Origin: Bacillota bacterium
GTDB lineage: Bacteria > Bacillota > Clostridia > Lachnospirales > Lachnospiraceae
NCBI GenBank assembly: GCA_017861355.1
Contig: JAGFXQ010000098.1
Span: 1 to 16,584 of the forward strand
Length of the DNA stretch: 16,584 bases
Direction of reading: 5' to 3'
Part shown: in pieces, positions 8,077-16,444 of the stretch
How positions within the stretch are numbered: position 1 is the stretch's first letter
How the letters are laid out: each line of letters opens with the position of its first letter
Made by a program: the position numbers and the translations under genes
The notes under the pieces: model-generated
What the model saw: the letters and a program-made list of their open reading frames with translations, nothing else
The model's database searches: none
What the model was told of the DNA's origin: nothing

Positions 8077-8120
8077 GAGTATAAATTGTGATCAGTAACT
8101 ATACCTTAAGGAGAGAAAAA

Positions 8121-9143
8121 ATGGCAAAAGTGATAACAATGGGAGAGATTATGCTTCGCCTATCCACTCCCGGATATCAGAAATTCATTCAATCAGACAG
8201 CTTCGATGTATGCTACGGTGGTGGAGAAGCCAATGTAGCTGTTTCCTTGGCTAACTATGGACATGAGGCTTATTTTGTTACCAAGGTTCCAAAGAATCCG
8301 ATCGGTGACAGTGCGATTGCGGCACTCAGAAAGTATAATGTAAATTGTGAATTTGTTGCCAGAGGCGGAGAAAGACTCGGGATTTATTTTTTAGAAACCG
8401 GAGCTTCTATGAGAGCCTCCAATGTTGTCTATGATAGAGCACATGCTTCGATAGCGGAAGCAGATCCTTCGGATTTTGATTTTGATGCGATATTTGACGG
8501 AGCAGACTGGTTTCATTTTACCGGTATCACTCCGGCAATCAGTGATAAAGCAGCACTTTTAACCGAGGAAGCGTTGAAGGCAGCAAAGCGTAAGAATATA
8601 ATGGTCTCCGTAGATCTTAATTTTCGGAAGAAGCTTTGGTCTTCCGAGAAAGCTCAGAGAATCATGTCAAATCTGATGCAATATGTAGATGTATGCATCG
8701 GTAATGAAGAGGATGCCGAGAAGGTTCTTGGTTTCAAACCCGGTAAGACGGATGTGACCAGTGGAGAGCTTGAATTATCCGGGTATCAGGATATCTTTGA
8801 ACAAATGGTAAAGAAATTCAACTTTAAATATGTGGTGAGTTCTCTGCGTGAGAGCTATTCCGCATCGGATAATGGCTGGTCTGCCTGCATTTATGACGGA
8901 TCGAACTTCTATCATTCCAGAAAATATAATATTCGTATTGTTGACCGTGTCGGTGGTGGAGATGCCTTTGCCGGTGGTTTGATCTGCGGATTATTAGACG
9001 GTAAGGACATGGAGCAGGCACTTGAGTTTGCAGTTGCAGCCTCGGCCTTAAAGCATACGATACCGGGAGATTTTAATCTTGTATCAAGAGCAGAAGTAGA
9101 TACTCTGGTTGGCGGAGATGCTTCCGGAAGGGTACAACGATAA
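8121..9143 (+). CDS. kdgK: 2-keto-3-deoxygluconate kinase (PfkB/ribokinase family)
   Basis: KdgK phosphorylates 2-keto-3-deoxygluconate with ATP to KDPG, which KDPG aldolase splits into pyruvate and glyceraldehyde 3-phosphate. It serves pectin/uronate and gluconate breakdown in the cytoplasm. The protein has 340 residues, normal for the family. The N-terminal PfkB region has MGEIMLRLS and the substrate-side glycine signature CYGGGEANVAVSLANYG. GIYFLETGASMR resembles the KDG-recognition segment of KdgK proteins. The C-terminal signature DRVGGGDAFAGG contains the catalytic base D281 and the anion hole. The ATG at 8121 is chosen over an upstream in-frame GTG (8088) because AAGGAG sits 7 nt before it. 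No KDPG aldolase or uronate isomerase gene lies in the window, so the substrate assignment rests on the protein sequence. Another sugar acid or ketose substrate is possible within this family. Confidence 0.85.
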   Translation: MAKVITMGEIMLRLSTPGYQKFIQSDSFDVCYGGGEANVAVSLANYGHEAYFVTKVPKNPIGDSAIAALRKYNVNCEFVARGGERLGIYFLETGASMRASNVVYDRAHASIAEADPSDFDFDAIFDGADWFHFTGITPAISDKAALLTEEALKAAKRKNIMVSVDLNFRKKLWSSEKAQRIMSNLMQYVDVCIGNEEDAEKVLGFKPGKTDVTSGELELSGYQDIFEQMVKKFNFKYVVSSLRESYSASDNGWSACIYDGSNFYHSRKYNIRIVDRVGGGDAFAGGLICGLLDGKDMEQALEFAVAASALKHTIPGDFNLVSRAEVDTLVGGDASGRVQR

Positions 9144-9205
9144 TAAAAAGCGTAATGAATAAATATGTAAAAATATTTTATTGAAATTAATATACAGATA
9201 AATAG

Positions 9206-9252
9206 GGTTATGGGCTTCTCAGGTTGAGCAGTTCATAGCTCTTTTGGATTTT
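9206..9252 (+). terminator. Terminator hairpin after kdgK
   Basis: Positions 9206-9216 pair with 9230-9240 (11 pairs including G-U wobbles), and the top continues as CTCA (9218-9221) with TGAG (9225-9228) around a GGT loop. TTTT and then TTTTT follow at 9242-9252. The G-U pairs favour the plus-strand RNA, so it is directional. Positions 9144-9205 hold only AT-rich spacer. Confidence 0.65.
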
Positions 9253-9278
9253 TGACTCCGTCCGCCATGAAAAAACAC

Positions 9279-9307
9279 TTGATTATTTTGTGGTAACCTA
9301 TTATCAT
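9279..9307 (+). promoter_or_regulatory. Sigma-A promoter for the 178-residue protein gene
   Basis: TTGATT (9279-9284), a 17-nt spacer and TATCAT (9302-9307), the latter 5/6. The predicted start near 9314 leaves a leader of about 38 nt with the SD at 9338-9342. Confidence 0.65.
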
Positions 9308-9351
9308 TAAGATTGTCTGAAAATTTGATTATTATATGGAGGAATGACTAA

Positions 9352-9888
9352 ATGAGAAGAATTAGGGTGAAAGCAGAGAAACCCGTAAAACCGGAGGAGT
9401 TCTTTGAATCTAAGAAAAAAATTACAATCGCAGCTATCGCGGTTGCAGCTTTATTATTAATTATCGCCGTATTAATATACATGGAAAATAATGATAGTAA
9501 AATCGTAATTAATAATAAGACTGACTTAAAGCTCGAATATGTAAAAGCATATTATGTGGGACCGGAAGATCAATATAATGAAGGTATTAATGTGACTGAT
9601 CTGGAAGCCGGCAAGAGTGTAAGTCTGCCTCAGGATCCGATTAATTTATTTATGGCAGAAGCTAATCTTGAGATTCGCTTTAAATTTGAAGGCTATGATG
9701 AATTATTTGTTGACTCCGGATATTTCAATGATGATTTTGACGGTAAAGTTACCATCAAATTTGTACCTACCAAAGACGGCAAGATTAAGTTAACAGTGAA
9801 AGCGAAAGGTGGAGTGATAAATACGAAAGGCATTATCTGTGATGATTATTTTTATGTAAATCTTGCAGAAGGCTATATCGAAGATTAA
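9352..9888 (+). CDS. Membrane-anchored extracytoplasmic protein of unknown function, 178 residues
   Basis: I do not recognise this protein. Residues 1-23 are basic and Pro/Lys-rich (cytoplasmic), and one membrane segment follows at about 24-43 (ITIAAIAVAALLLIIAVLIY). The remaining 135 residues are hydrophilic and acidic, rich in Asp/Lys/Val with short predicted strands (KIVINNKTDLKLEYVKAYYVG, KVTIKFVPTKDGKIKLTVKAKG), suggesting a single beta-sandwich domain outside the cell. There is no lipobox. The only Cys (near residue 163) is in the C-terminal part, so no disulfide is expected. GGAGG is 9 nt before the ATG. It has its own promoter, and the next gene begins 72 nt after its stop with no terminator seen, so the two could be co-transcribed. 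Confidence 0.7.
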   Translation: MRRIRVKAEKPVKPEEFFESKKKITIAAIAVAALLLIIAVLIYMENNDSKIVINNKTDLKLEYVKAYYVGPEDQYNEGINVTDLEAGKSVSLPQDPINLFMAEANLEIRFKFEGYDELFVDSGYFNDDFDGKVTIKFVPTKDGKIKLTVKAKGGVINTKGIICDDYFYVNLAEGYIED

Positions 9889-9960
9889 GCTGTTGTTTCA
9901 TGTCCGTCACTAATGAATTCGAAGGAATATGCCCCACAAGGGTTAAGGGAGGTTATTCGT

Positions 9961-12229
9961 ATGATCAAACTATATGAAAAAGGCGCTTACCTATGGAATG
10001 GTAAAGAGATTATCCCGGAGCAGGAGGCAGTTGCTATTACAGCAAAAACAGGAATCCCTGCAGAGAAAGAAACAGCCAGAAAAGGTACCATGTCTTATGA
10101 GATTCTGACAAATCATAACACCTCAGGCAATGATAAGAAGCTCAAAATCAAATTTGATAAATTAACTTCCCATGATATTACCTTTGTAGGTATTATTCAG
10201 ACAGCAAGAGCCAGCGGTCTGGAACAATTTCCGGTACCATATGTTCTTACGAACTGTCATAACAGCTTATGTGCAGTCGGTGGTACAATCAATGAAGATG
10301 ATCACATGTTTGGACTTTCTTGCGCTAAGAGATACGGCGGAGTCTATGTACCGCCTCATCAAGCAGTAATTCATCAGTATGCCCGTGAAATGCTTGCCGA
10401 AGGCGGCAATATGCTTCTGGGCTCGGACAGCCATACCCGTTATGGCGCACTTGGTACCATGGCAATCGGAGAAGGCGGTCCGGAGCTTGTAAAACAGTTA
10501 TTAAGCCGAACTTATGATATCAATATGCCCGAAGTAGTTGCAGTATATCTGACCGGTACCCCCAGAAAAGGCGTGGGTCCCCAGGACGTTGCGCTGGCTA
10601 TCATCGGAGCTGTATTTGCGAATGGTTATGTAAATAATAAAGTAATGGAATTCGTCGGAGACGGCATAGAGAATCTCAGTGTGGACCGGAATTGACGTTA
10701 TGACCACAGAGACAACCTGCCTTTCCTCAATCTGGACTACGGACAGTTCAGTAAAGGATTTCTATGAGCTTCATCGCAGACCGGAAGCATACAAAGAGCT
10801 TTCGCCAGCTCCGTTAGCCTATTATGACGGTATGATTTATGTGGATTTATCAGAGATAAAGCCGATGATTGCGATGCCGTTCCATCCAAGCAATGTATAT
10901 ACCATTGATGAATTGAATGCTAATCTGTATGATATTCTGGATGAAGTCGAGAAAAAAGCTTTGATCAGTCTCGGTAATGATAAGATTAAATATTCTTTAA
11001 AGGACAAGGTACGTAACGGTAAGCTCTATGTGGATCAGGGTACCATTGCCGGCTGTGCCGGTGGTGGTTTTGAGAATATCTGTGATGCAACCGATATCCT
11101 GAACGGCAAATTCATCGGAGCAGATGAATTCTCCTTAAGTGTCTATCCGGCAAGCCAACCGGTATTTATGGAATTAGTTAAGAATGGCTCGGTAGCTAAG
11201 CTGATGGCAAGCGGAGCAACCATACGAACTGCTTTCTGTGGACCATGCTTTGGAGCAGGAGATGTACCTGCGAATAACGGTTTCAGTATCCGTCATACAA
11301 CACGAAATTTCCCGAATAGAGAAGGCTCTAAGATCACTAGCGGTCAAGTAGCTTCCGTTGCCTTAATGGATGCCAGAAGTATTGCTGCAACCGCTGCAAA
11401 TCAGGGATACCTTACTTCGGCAGAGAATATTGACGTTAACTTTATGAAACCGAAGTATTACTTTGACAGTACTATCTATGATAACCGTGTGTATCACGGC
11501 ATAGGTAAACCGGATAGCAGCGTTGAGCTGAAATTTGGCCCGGGAATCGTGGATTGGCCGGCGATGACGGCGCTAAGTGAAGATATGATATTGAAGGTCG
11601 TATCCGTAATTCATGATCCGGTAACTACCACCGATGAATTGATTCCCTCCGGTGAGACCTCTTCGTATCGCTCCAATCCTTTAGGACTAGCTGAGTACAC
11701 CTTATCCCGTAAGGATCCGAACTATGTCGGACGTGCCAAAGAAGTTCAGAAGGCGGAGAAAGCACGTCTTGCAGGAAACGATGTAATCGCTGCAAACGAA
11801 GAATTGAAGGAAGTATATGATAAGATTGCCGCAAGGTTTTCTCTGGATAAGACCTCTACACAGATCGGCTCTACCATCTATGCAGTGAAGCCCGGTGACG
11901 GATCAGCAAGAGAGCAGGCAGCCAGCTGTCAGAAGGTATTAGGCGGCTTTGCCAATATTGCGAAAGAATATGCAACAAAGCGCTATCGCTCCAATTTGAT
12001 CAATTGGGGTATGCTCCCCTTCCTGTTCAAGGATGAGCTTCCTTTTGATAACGGAGACTATCTCTTCATTAAGGATGTCCGCAAAGCTGTTGCTGAAAGA
12101 GTAAGTGAGATTAAAGCTTATGTTGTTAACAAGGACATGAAAGAATTCACTTTACAGCTTGGAGAACTTACGGATGATGAGAGAGAGATCATCTTAAAAG
12201 GCTGCTTGATCAACTATTATCACGATTAA
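9961..12229 (+). pseudogene. ybhJ: Aconitase-family hydratase, YbhJ type, interrupted by one frameshift
   Basis: Two overlapping frames together encode one YbhJ-type aconitase-superfamily protein of about 755 residues, close to the roughly 753 of E. coli YbhJ as I recall it. Frame one runs 9961-10695 and frame two continues by about 10700 to 12229. The first part has LTNCHNSLCAVGGTI and GSDSHTRYGALGTMAIGEGG. The second has three Cys suited to a 4Fe-4S cluster (codons at 11054, 11237 and 11246; AGCAGG and CGPCFGAGD), then IRHTTRNFPNREGS, SGETSSYRSNPLGLAE and KPGDGSAREQAAS. The break falls between ENLSVD and DVMTTETTCLSS, where family members have about eight continuous residues. No SD precedes the downstream frame. 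Apart from this point both parts look fully maintained. The start at 9961 has GGGAGG 8 nt upstream; an ATG at 9913 lacks one. The substrate of YbhJ-type proteins is unknown to me; aconitate hydratase activity is possible. Sequencing error is not excluded. Confidence 0.8.
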
Positions 12230-12279
12230 TGATTTAAGGATAGCAAAATCAATCAAATATTAACATTCTTAACAATACC

Positions 12280-12331
12280 ATAACACACCTACTTCATTAT
12301 AATTAAATTATAAATGGAGGAGGTGTGTTAT
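12280..12331 (+). promoter_or_regulatory. Inverted repeat around a -10 box and overlapping the SD of the GH94 gene
   Basis: ATAACACACCT (12280-12290) and AGGTGTGTTAT (12321-12331) are perfect inverted repeats with centres 41 bp apart. Between them lies a perfect TATAAT (12298-12303), but its -35 position is poor (ATACCA at 12275-12280). The right arm overlaps the SD region GGAGGAGGTG (12316-12325) before the ATG at 12336. If transcription starts at this -10, the repeats are DNA sites on either side of the start; if it reads through from upstream, the RNA hairpin would hide the SD. Either would regulate the phosphorylase gene. The regulator is unknown. Confidence 0.55.
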
Positions 12332-12335
12332 TTTT

Positions 12336-14726
12336 ATGAAATATGGGTATTTTGATAACGAACATCAGGAATATGTAATCGATAGAGTGGATCTTCCTAC
12401 CTCATGGACCAATTATCTTGGTGTCAGAGATATGTGTGCAGTCCTTAATCATACTGCCGGAGGTTATATTTTTTATAAATCCCCGGAGTACCACAGAATA
12501 ACGCGTTTTCGGGCAAATAGTGTTCCTATGGATCGTCCCGGCCACTATGTATATGTAAGAGATGATGAGAGCAGCGATTACTGGAGTATCTCCTGGCAAC
12601 CGGTAGGCAAGCCACTGGATCAGGCCAAATATGAATGCCGTCATGGCTTATCCTATACGAAATATTCCTGTAATTATAGTAATATTGAAGCACAGCAGAA
12701 GATGTTTATTCCGATGGATGATCCGGTTGAGCTATGGGATGTGACCATCAAAAACAACGATAGTAGGACAAGAAGCTTAAGTGTATTTTCTTATCTTGAG
12801 TTCTCTTATCATCATATTGATATGGATAACCGTAATTTCCAGATGAGTAATTATGCGGCAGGCTCTTCTTATGGGGATGGGATCATTGAACATGATTTAT
12901 TCTATGAGGAGTTTGGTTATCAGTTTTTTACCTCTAATTTTACTCCGGATAGCTATGATTGCTTAAGAGATAAGTTTATCGGCCTCTACCATACCGAGGA
13001 TAATCCGGTAGCAGTTCAAAACGGTGTTTGCAGCGGATCCTACGAAAAAGGCAATAATCATTGTGGTTCCTTACATAAAAAAATAACCTTAGCTCCCGGA
13101 GAAGAGATACGTCTGGTATTTATCCTTGGAGAAGGAAATCGCGAAGACGGTAAAGCTTTGAGAGCCAAATATTCCGATTTTGCTGAGATTGATCGTGCTT
13201 ATCTGCAGATGGCTGAGTATTGGAATGAGAAGAGAAGCAAGCTTCAGATCAAGACCCCGAATGAAGGCATGAACACCTTAATCAATACCTGGACTTTGTA
13301 TCAGGCAGAAATCAATGTCATGTTCTCTCGTTTTGCTTCTTTTATCGAAGTTGGAGGCAGAACCGGCTTAGGTTACCGCGATACCTCGCAAGATTCCATG
13401 ACGGTAATTCACAGCAATCCTGCAAAATGTCGTCAGAGAATCGTAGAGCTGCTTCGTGCTCTCGTGTCGAAAGGATATGGATTACATTTATTCCAGCCGG
13501 AATGGTTTGATCCGGATAATGAAACGAAACCGTTCAAATCCCCTACGGTAGTTCCTACACCAAATAAGTCAGATGTTATTCACGGAATTGATCAAGCGTG
13601 CTCCGATGATGCCTTATGGTTGGTCAGCTCCATCGCAGAGTATATCCGGGAGACAGGTGAAGTCGAATTCTTGAATGAGATGATTACCTATGCAGACGGC
13701 GGCAGTGGTACGGTCTATGAACATATGATGAAGATTCTTGACTTCTCCTATGAACAAGTGGGAAGTCATGGCGTCTGCAAAGGACTTCGTGCGGATTGGA
13801 ACGACTGTCTCAATCTTGGCGGTGGCGAAAGTGCGATGGTATCCTTCCTGCACTATTGGGCGCTGGGTAATTTCCTTGAATTAGCGGAACATCTTGGTAG
13901 AACTACAGATGTAGAACGTTATACTATGATGCGTAAAGAAGTAAAAGAAGTATGTGAACGCGAGCTCTGGGATAAGGAATGGTATATTCGCGGAATTACA
14001 AAAACCGGACGTAAGATCGGAACTATGTCGGATGCAGAAGGCAAGATACACTTAGAATCGAATGCCTGGGCAGTCTTATCCGGTCTGGCAGATCCGGAAA
14101 AGGGAAAGAGAGCGATGGATTCCATCGATCAATATCTGTACACCCCTTATGGTATTATGCTGAATGGTCCTTCCTATACCGTACCGGATGAGGAGATTGG
14201 CTTCATTACCAGAGTGTATCCCGGTCTGAAGGAGAACGGAGCGATCTTCAGTCATCCGAATCCCTGGGCTTGGGCTGCGGAATGTATGCTTGGACGTGGT
14301 GACCGTGCGATGAAGTTCTATGATGCACTTTGTCCCTATCATCAGAATGATATGATAGAAACCCGTGAGGCAGAGCCCTACTCCTATTGTCAGTTCATTA
14401 TGGGCAGAGAACATACCGGCTTTGGCCGTGCAAGGCATCCTTTTATGACCGGTACCGGTGGCTGGGCTTATTATTCTGCTACTCATTATATGTTAGGTGT
14501 ACGTCCGGGACTGGAAGAGTTAGTGATCGATCCCTGTGTTCCCGCTGATTGGAAAGAATTCAGTATAGAGAGAACCTGGAGAGGAGCCACCTATCATATC
14601 AAGGTGGAGAATCCGATGGGTGTAATGAAGGGCGTAAAGGAACTGAGATTAGACGGTGCAAAAGTTGACCATATCCTGTCACAACCAGGAGGAACCAGTC
14701 ATGAGGTTCTGGTCATTCTTGGTTAA
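12336..14726 (+). CDS. GH94 disaccharide phosphorylase, closest to N,N'-diacetylchitobiose phosphorylase
   Basis: GH94 enzymes split a beta-linked disaccharide with phosphate, releasing alpha-sugar 1-phosphate plus the reducing-end sugar in the cytoplasm. The 796 residues fit the family: an N-terminal beta-sandwich (to about 270), helical linker, (alpha/alpha)6 barrel (about 300-720) and a small C-terminal beta domain. The general acid is D490 in GLRADWNDCLNLGGGES. The phosphate/sugar-side segment T705-G-T-G-G-W is present. N-terminal MKYGYFDNEHQEYVI, IEVGGRTGLGYRDTSQD, KSPTVVPTP and IETREAEPYSYCQFIMG resemble, from memory, the Vibrio proteolyticus chitobiose phosphorylase much more than clostridial cellobiose phosphorylase, which has a longer loop after DWNDCLNL. 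Cellobionic acid phosphorylase is a close relative and cannot be excluded. It starts 107 nt after the hydratase gene with no terminator between, and is followed by a hairpin and a phosphohexomutase that could use its product. SD is GGAGGAGG. Confidence 0.85.
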   Translation: MKYGYFDNEHQEYVIDRVDLPTSWTNYLGVRDMCAVLNHTAGGYIFYKSPEYHRITRFRANSVPMDRPGHYVYVRDDESSDYWSISWQPVGKPLDQAKYECRHGLSYTKYSCNYSNIEAQQKMFIPMDDPVELWDVTIKNNDSRTRSLSVFSYLEFSYHHIDMDNRNFQMSNYAAGSSYGDGIIEHDLFYEEFGYQFFTSNFTPDSYDCLRDKFIGLYHTEDNPVAVQNGVCSGSYEKGNNHCGSLHKKITLAPGEEIRLVFILGEGNREDGKALRAKYSDFAEIDRAYLQMAEYWNEKRSKLQIKTPNEGMNTLINTWTLYQAEINVMFSRFASFIEVGGRTGLGYRDTSQDSMTVIHSNPAKCRQRIVELLRALVSKGYGLHLFQPEWFDPDNETKPFKSPTVVPTPNKSDVIHGIDQACSDDALWLVSSIAEYIRETGEVEFLNEMITYADGGSGTVYEHMMKILDFSYEQVGSHGVCKGLRADWNDCLNLGGGESAMVSFLHYWALGNFLELAEHLGRTTDVERYTMMRKEVKEVCERELWDKEWYIRGITKTGRKIGTMSDAEGKIHLESNAWAVLSGLADPEKGKRAMDSIDQYLYTPYGIMLNGPSYTVPDEEIGFITRVYPGLKENGAIFSHPNPWAWAAECMLGRGDRAMKFYDALCPYHQNDMIETREAEPYSYCQFIMGREHTGFGRARHPFMTGTGGWAYYSATHYMLGVRPGLEELVIDPCVPADWKEFSIERTWRGATYHIKVENPMGVMKGVKELRLDGAKVDHILSQPGGTSHEVLVILG

Positions 14727-14768
14727 GCCTGAGATATCAGAATTAATCTTAGCAGAATCAGGAATTAT

Positions 14769-14803
14769 ACAATAGAAAGTACACTTCGCGAACTTTCTAT
14801 TGT
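14769..14803. terminator. Perfect 12-bp hairpin after the GH94 gene, without a T-run
   Basis: ACAATAGAAAGT (14769-14780) pairs exactly with ACTTTCTATTGT (14792-14803) around an 11-nt loop, about 42 nt after the stop. Like the hairpin at 3798-3836 it has no following T-tract, so it may be a weak terminator or an mRNA 3'-end stabiliser. Confidence 0.55.
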
Positions 14804-14845
14804 CATGAATATAAATAAGGATTTGCAAAAATAGTACCAGTGTAG

Positions 14846-14909
14846 CTGCTGTGTGATAAGTACACATAGCAGACCTCCCACAGGTTATGAGAAAGGCATG
14901 GTTATTATT
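14846..14909 (+). promoter_or_regulatory. Structured mRNA leader of the phosphohexomutase gene with the shared TGAGAAAGGC element
   Basis: CTGCT (14846-14850) plus GTGT (14851-14854) pairs with ACAC (14862-14865) and AGCAG (14868-14872), with a 2-nt bulge and a 7-nt loop. ACCT (14873-14876) can pair with AGGT (14882-14885) around CCCAC. Positions 14878-14906 match the leader at 7747-7775 in 25/29 positions; this copy has one extra ATT before the ATG. No normal GGAGG SD precedes the gene; GAGAAAGG in the element is the only candidate. A TATAAAT at 14810-14816 could be a -10 box but has no good -35. Confidence 0.5.
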
Positions 14910-16322
14910 ATGATAAAGTTTGGAACTGGTGGTTGGAGAGCAATCATTGGTGAGGAATTTACCAAAGCAAATATTCAGAAGCTGGCCAAAGCACTGGCTA
15001 AGAAAATGAAGGATGAAGGTGTATCAGAAAAAGGAATCGTTCTGGGTTATGATCGTCGCTTTCTGTCCAAGGAGTCAATGCGTTGGGCTGCACAAGTCTT
15101 TGCCGCAGAAGGAATGAAAGCCTATCTGATCAACCGCTCATCACCGACACCACTAATTATGTATTATGTCATGGAACATGAATTTCCTTACGGAATGATG
15201 ATAACAGCCAGCCATAATCCTGCCATCTACAATGGAATCAAGGTGTTCACCTCTGGTGGACGGGATGCTGACGAATTTCAGACGCAGGAGATTGAGAACT
15301 ATATCAATGATGTGGAGGATTCCGAAGTAACAGAAGCGGATTATGATAAATCAGTTGCTGCGGGATTGATCTATGAAATCAATCCATTGAACGAATATAT
15401 CGATAATATCATCAATAATATTGATATGACATCCATTCGTAACCGCGAGCTCCGAATTGCTCTTGATCCTATGTATGGAGTTAGCGAGACCTCACTCCGA
15501 ACCATCCTGCTTACCGCAAGATGTGATGTGTCGATTATCCATGACCGTCATGATACTTTATTTGGTGGAAAGCTACCTTCTCCCAGTGCGGCGACCTTAC
15601 GTAGCCTTCAGAATTACGTTATTGACCGTCATTGTGATATTGGTATCGCTACGGATGGTGATGCGGACCGTATCGGAGTAATTGATGATAACGGACGTTT
15701 CCTTCATCCAAATGACATTTTAGTGCTTCTTTATTATTATCTAGTGAAGTATAAAGGCTGGAAGGGTGCTGCTGTTCGTAATATTGCCACCACGCATTTA
15801 CTGGATAAGATGGCAGAAAGCTTCGGTGAGAAATGTTATGAGGTACCGGTTGGCTTTAAATATATCTCCTCTAAAATGAATGAAACCGATGCAGTAATTG
15901 GAGGCGAATCCTCCGGCGGATTAACCGTACGCGGGCACATCAAGGGCAAAGACGGTGTATATGCAGCTGCTCTATTGGTGGAGATGATCGCCGTGGTTGG
16001 CAAGAAGCTATCTGAGATCGTTCAGGATATTTATGATGAGTATGGCTTCCGATATATGGATGAGCGAGATTATCGTTTCGATCAGCAGAAGAAGGAGGAG
16101 ATCTATCAGCTGCTTCTCGTTGATCGATTACTCCCGGAAGTTGGGCTGGAGCTTGAGAAAGTATCCTATCTGGATGGCTGTAAGCTTTACTTTAAGAATG
16201 GAGGCTGGATTGGTATCCGTTTCTCCGGAACCGAACCTCTGCTTCGTATCTTCTGTGAGATGCCAAATGAAGGCGAAGAGAAACAGATCTGTGATATCTT
16301 CGAGAAGTTTTTGGGACTTTAA
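14910..16322 (+). CDS. Phosphoglucomutase/phosphomannomutase family alpha-phosphohexomutase
   Basis: Interconverts sugar 1-phosphate and 6-phosphate through a phosphoserine. All four active-site elements are visible in the 470-residue protein: phosphoserine loop T99-A-S101-H-N-P, Mg-binding D249-G-D251-A-D253-R, sugar-binding G332-E-S-S-G-G337 and phosphate-binding R437-F-S-G-T-E-P443. The length fits the four-domain bacterial enzymes. GESSGG differs from the GEMSGH of PMM/PGM and the GEQSGH of GlmM, so glucose, mannose or N-acetylglucosamine phosphate cannot be chosen with confidence; glucose is most likely. Lying just after the GH94 gene, it may channel released sugar 1-phosphate to the 6-phosphate. 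The ATG at 14910 (MIKFGTGGWRAIIG, the usual family start) is preferred over the ATG at 14898 and GTG at 14853, whose extra residues come from the leader element. A terminator follows at 16388. Confidence 0.9.
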   Translation: MIKFGTGGWRAIIGEEFTKANIQKLAKALAKKMKDEGVSEKGIVLGYDRRFLSKESMRWAAQVFAAEGMKAYLINRSSPTPLIMYYVMEHEFPYGMMITASHNPAIYNGIKVFTSGGRDADEFQTQEIENYINDVEDSEVTEADYDKSVAAGLIYEINPLNEYIDNIINNIDMTSIRNRELRIALDPMYGVSETSLRTILLTARCDVSIIHDRHDTLFGGKLPSPSAATLRSLQNYVIDRHCDIGIATDGDADRIGVIDDNGRFLHPNDILVLLYYYLVKYKGWKGAAVRNIATTHLLDKMAESFGEKCYEVPVGFKYISSKMNETDAVIGGESSGGLTVRGHIKGKDGVYAAALLVEMIAVVGKKLSEIVQDIYDEYGFRYMDERDYRFDQQKKEEIYQLLLVDRLLPEVGLELEKVSYLDGCKLYFKNGGWIGIRFSGTEPLLRIFCEMPNEGEEKQICDIFEKFLGL

Positions 16323-16365
16323 ATATAAGAAACTTTAGTTTCTGAGTTCCTTATGTGTACCAATA

Positions 16366-16374
16366 TGTTATAAT
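16366..16374 (+). promoter_or_regulatory. Extended -10 promoter upstream of the terminal gene
   Basis: TGTTATAAT (TGn plus a perfect TATAAT at 16369-16374) with no good -35, as is common for extended -10 promoters. The predicted start is about 16381, just before the terminator hairpin at 16388, so transcripts for the gene at 16445 would meet that hairpin first. Confidence 0.5.
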
Positions 16375-16387
16375 GTAATAAACTAAC

Positions 16388-16418
16388 ACAGGGCTATCCG
16401 TTGGGTAACCCTGTTTTT
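16388..16418 (+). terminator. Rho-independent terminator after the phosphohexomutase gene, possibly an attenuator for the next gene
   Basis: ACAGGG (16388-16393) pairs with CCCTGT (16409-16414). After one mismatch the stem continues as TATCC with GGGTA around GTT. TTTTT follows at 16414-16418. It lies 66 nt after the stop of the mutase gene and 27 nt before the next ATG. Confidence 0.8.
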
Positions 16419-16444
16419 CGATTATACTACCGGGGGATAAGCAG

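Noticed and set aside
10687..10696. Programmed +1 frameshift like that of prfB at UGA-C in the hydratase gene
   Set aside because: The UGA-C context fits, but there is no close SD-like stimulator and no slippery codon such as CUU. Mentioned in the finding but not called.
10679..12229. The downstream hydratase frame as a separate gene starting at a GTG
   Set aside because: There is no SD, the product would begin in the middle of a conserved family domain, and the upstream frame supplies exactly the missing N-terminal part.
14076..14486. Open frame of 136 codons on the minus strand inside the GH94 gene
   Set aside because: It is antisense to a strongly conserved coding region, with no SD and no recognisable domain. 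The same applies to 1913-2245 and 7173-7499 on the minus strand.
14853..14909. N-terminal extension of the phosphohexomutase from the GTG at 14853 or ATG at 14898
   Set aside because: The family normally begins at MIKFGTGGW. The extra codons come from a hairpin-rich leader shared with an unrelated gene.
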